Positions 4,219 to 5,248 of a stretch of 5,248 nucleotides of DNA are shown one piece after another; within the stretch, counting starts at the first letter, position 1; each line of letters starts with the position of its first letter. A program made the translations under genes and the position numbers. A model generated the notes under the pieces. The model did no database searches. It worked only from the letters and a program-made list of their open reading frames with translations, and was not told where the DNA came from. The stretch spans positions 1 to 5,248 of the forward strand of contig JACQNX010000058.1 of the NCBI GenBank assembly GCA_016202875.1, read 5' to 3'. This DNA is from Candidatus Aenigmatarchaeota archaeon. Its GTDB lineage: Archaea; Aenigmatarchaeota; Aenigmatarchaeia; GW2011-AR5.

Positions 4219-4977
4219 GTGTTTATTATCGTCAAAAAACGCGGCCTGCCGCAACTGGGCGAACTCGTCGTGTGCACAATTAGTCATATCAATCCGCACT
4301 CTGTCTATGTGCACATAGAAGAGTACAACAAAGAAGGCATGGTGCATATCTCTGAAGTGAGCTCCGGCTGGGTAAAGGACATCAGGCAGCATGTGAAGAT
4401 CGGCGAAACAGTTGTGGCAAAGGTGCTGCGTGTTGAAGATGTGATCTCCCTTTCCCTGAAAAGAGTAGACAAGAGGCAGGAAAACAGCCGCATGAAAGAA
4501 TTCCGGCTGAGCCATCGAGCCGAAAAAATGCTCGAACTCGTTGCAAAGCAATTAGGCAAGACACTGGAACAGGCTTACAAGGAAGTTGGGTACATGCTGC
4601 AGGAAAATTATGGCTCGCTTTATGAGGCATTCAGGATAGCGCTCCAGAATCCCAGGCAGCTGAAAGAGAGAGGCGTGCCTGAGCAGTGGATACAGCCTTT
4701 GAAAGAAATAGCAGAGAAGAATATTGAGCAGAAAGAGTTTCAATTTAAATCCAGGCTCTTTGTTCGCAGCATAGAGCCTGACGGCATAAAAACCATAAAG
4801 AAACTGTTGGCAGCAGCCGAATCTATGGGGTTGTCTGTTCACTACATTGCGGCCCCGAACTATTTGGTGAAATACAAGACAAAAAACGCGAAGAAAGGGG
4901 AGAAAGAATTCAGTGAAAAACTGGAAACGCTTTCAAAACTCGAAAAGTCTCTTGAAGTTGAAGCAGAAAGGGGATAA
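4219..4977 (+). CDS. eif2a: Translation initiation factor 2 subunit alpha (aIF2-alpha)
   Basis: Subunit of the heterotrimeric factor that brings initiator Met-tRNA to the 30S subunit. The 252-aa product has three domains. The first is an S1/OB domain (about 13-83; GELVVCTISHINPHSVYVHI, then HISEVSSGWVKDIRQHVKIG). The second is a helical domain (about 88-165; EKMLELVAKQLGKTLEQAYK). The third is an alpha-beta domain binding the gamma subunit (about 172-252; FVRSIEPDGIKTIKKLLAAA). Length is slightly below the usual 260-275. The S1 hairpin near residues 72-77 (RVEDVISLSL) lacks about five residues seen in homologues. S48/S49 lie where the regulated serine of eukaryotic eIF2-alpha falls. The start is uncertain: GTG at 4219 is itself part of a GAGGTG SD-like sequence (4216-4221), while ATT (4225) and ATC (4228) lie at SD-like distance. 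It is co-transcribed with nop10, two bases downstream. Confidence 0.96.
   Translation: MFIIVKKRGLPQLGELVVCTISHINPHSVYVHIEEYNKEGMVHISEVSSGWVKDIRQHVKIGETVVAKVLRVEDVISLSLKRVDKRQENSRMKEFRLSHRAEKMLELVAKQLGKTLEQAYKEVGYMLQENYGSLYEAFRIALQNPRQLKERGVPEQWIQPLKEIAEKNIEQKEFQFKSRLFVRSIEPDGIKTIKKLLAAAESMGLSVHYIAAPNYLVKYKTKNAKKGEKEFSEKLETLSKLEKSLEVEAERG
4970..4975 (+). promoter_or_regulatory. Shine-Dalgarno site of nop10
   Basis: GGGGAT overlaps the end of the aIF2-alpha gene, about 5 bases before the ATG at 4980. It supports this start over the in-frame ATG at 4989. Confidence 0.6.
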
Positions 4978-4979
4978 AA

Positions 4980-5123
4980 ATGAAACTCATGAAATGCTGC
5001 ATATACACGCTCCGGGAAAAATGCCCTCAATGCGGTGCCAGAACAAAAACAGCGCATCCGCCAAAATTCTCTGCAGCAGACAAATACGGGAAATACAGGA
5101 GAATCGCCAAACAAAAGCTATAA
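4980..5123 (+). CDS. nop10: H/ACA ribonucleoprotein subunit Nop10
   Basis: Nop10 is the small scaffold of the H/ACA particle, which with Cbf5, L7Ae and Gar1 makes guide-directed pseudouridines in rRNA. The 47-aa product contains IYTLREKCPQCGARTKTAHP (about 8-27) and PPKFSAADKYGKYRR (about 27-41). The P-P-x-F-S and D-K-Y-G-K-Y-R-R parts are the family hallmarks that bind Cbf5. Archaeal Nop10 is usually 50-60 aa with a zinc ribbon of two Cys-x2-Cys pairs. Here the second pair is intact (C15-x2-C18), but the first is reduced to adjacent C6-C7 with no spacer. The zinc site may be altered. An SD (GGGGAT) precedes the ATG, and the gene starts two bases after aIF2-alpha, the usual archaeal neighbour. 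Too short for many gene finders, but the family match is clear. Confidence 0.92.
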   Translation: MKLMKCCIYTLREKCPQCGARTKTAHPPKFSAADKYGKYRRIAKQKL

Positions 5124-5171
5124 TAATAAATACAACCAAGATAACAGTAGTTAATTAATAATATCTGAATG

Positions 5172-5203
5172 CAAGGTCTGCAAGACCCCTTGTTCTTTGG
5201 GGT
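5172..5203. repeat. Two overlapping, mutually exclusive hairpins
   Basis: GGTCT (5175-5179) pairs with AGACC (5183-5187) around GCA. ACCCC (5185-5189) pairs with GGGGT (5199-5203) around a 9-base loop. They share 5185-5187, so only one can form at a time. They lie about 50 bases after the nop10 stop in otherwise AT-rich sequence. Terminator, processing site or leader of a gene beyond the window are all possible. Confidence 0.4.
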
Positions 5204-5224
5204 TGATACAGACTAATATTTTGA

Positions 5225-5246
5225 TGAAACTTTTGTAAAAGTTTCA
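5225..5246. repeat. Perfect 10-bp palindrome at the right edge
   Basis: TGAAACTTTT (5225-5234) and AAAAGTTTCA (5237-5246) are exact complements with a 2-base centre. The palindrome is two bases from the end of the window. Such an AT-rich palindrome may be a dispersed intergenic repeat at which assembly stopped. No second copy lies in this window. Confidence 0.7.
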
Positions 5247-5248
5247 AA

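Noticed and set aside
4204..4551. 115-aa minus-strand open frame
   Set aside because: Antisense to the S1 domain of aIF2-alpha; no family resemblance.
5160..5248. C/D box guide RNA, suggested by TGATGA near 5223 and CTGA at 5165
   Set aside because: The boxes are in the wrong order and spacing for a C-D'-C'-D arrangement.
1..5248. CRISPR array or insertion sequence
   Set aside because: No regularly spaced direct repeats, transposase-like frame or paired terminal inverted repeats were seen.

Overview
The window looks archaeal. It encodes ribosomal proteins found only in archaea and eukaryotes (L7Ae, S28e, L24e, S27e), the archaeal S13 form, initiation factor aIF2-alpha and the H/ACA RNP protein Nop10. 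Several starts have TATA-like elements or GAGGTG-type Shine-Dalgarno (SD) sites. The compact proteins, short spacers and many unrecognised small ORFs suggest a reduced-genome, possibly DPANN-type, uncultivated archaeon. That placement is inference, since no phylogeny could be run. The odd length and the palindrome at the right edge suggest the window may be a whole metagenomic contig.

Left part (1-798, minus strand): rps13 is followed, with a 4-base ATGA overlap, by an unknown 88-aa ORF. The last 8 bases may be the start of the next gene, which in the usual archaeal order would be rps4. Centre-left (800-2082) is a decaying accessory stretch. It holds a possible remnant just upstream of rps13, a frameshifted unknown gene (981-1441), a RelB/RelE-like toxin-antitoxin pair whose toxin appears to lack its middle (1474-1828), two short hairpins, and the C-terminal half of a GNAT acetyltransferase (1912-2082).

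Centre (2077-3417, minus strand): the familiar archaeal cluster rpl7ae - rps28e - rpl24e is present, but each junction holds an extra unknown ORF (79 aa and 128 aa). Spacing is 13, 1, -4 and 1 bases, so it should be one translationally coupled operon. Its promoter, with a TATA-like box and SD, lies at 3418-3470. It is divergent from rps27e, and dyads with GTGA/TCAC arms lie between the two promoters.

Right part (3607-5248): rps27e, aIF2-alpha and nop10, normally neighbours in archaea, are present. An opposite-strand unknown ORF (137 aa, with an HExxHxxE sequence) sits between rps27e and aIF2-alpha. Its start and the aIF2-alpha start are 53 bases apart, with one TTAA-centred TATA-like element midway, which suggests a shared bidirectional promoter. 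The window ends with two alternative hairpins and a 10-bp perfect palindrome.

The recognisable genes all serve translation and ribosome or RNP biogenesis. L7Ae and Nop10 also work together in the H/ACA pseudouridylation particle. The most notable feature is the set of unknown small ORFs placed tightly behind ribosomal protein genes. I found no clear evidence of a complete novel system.
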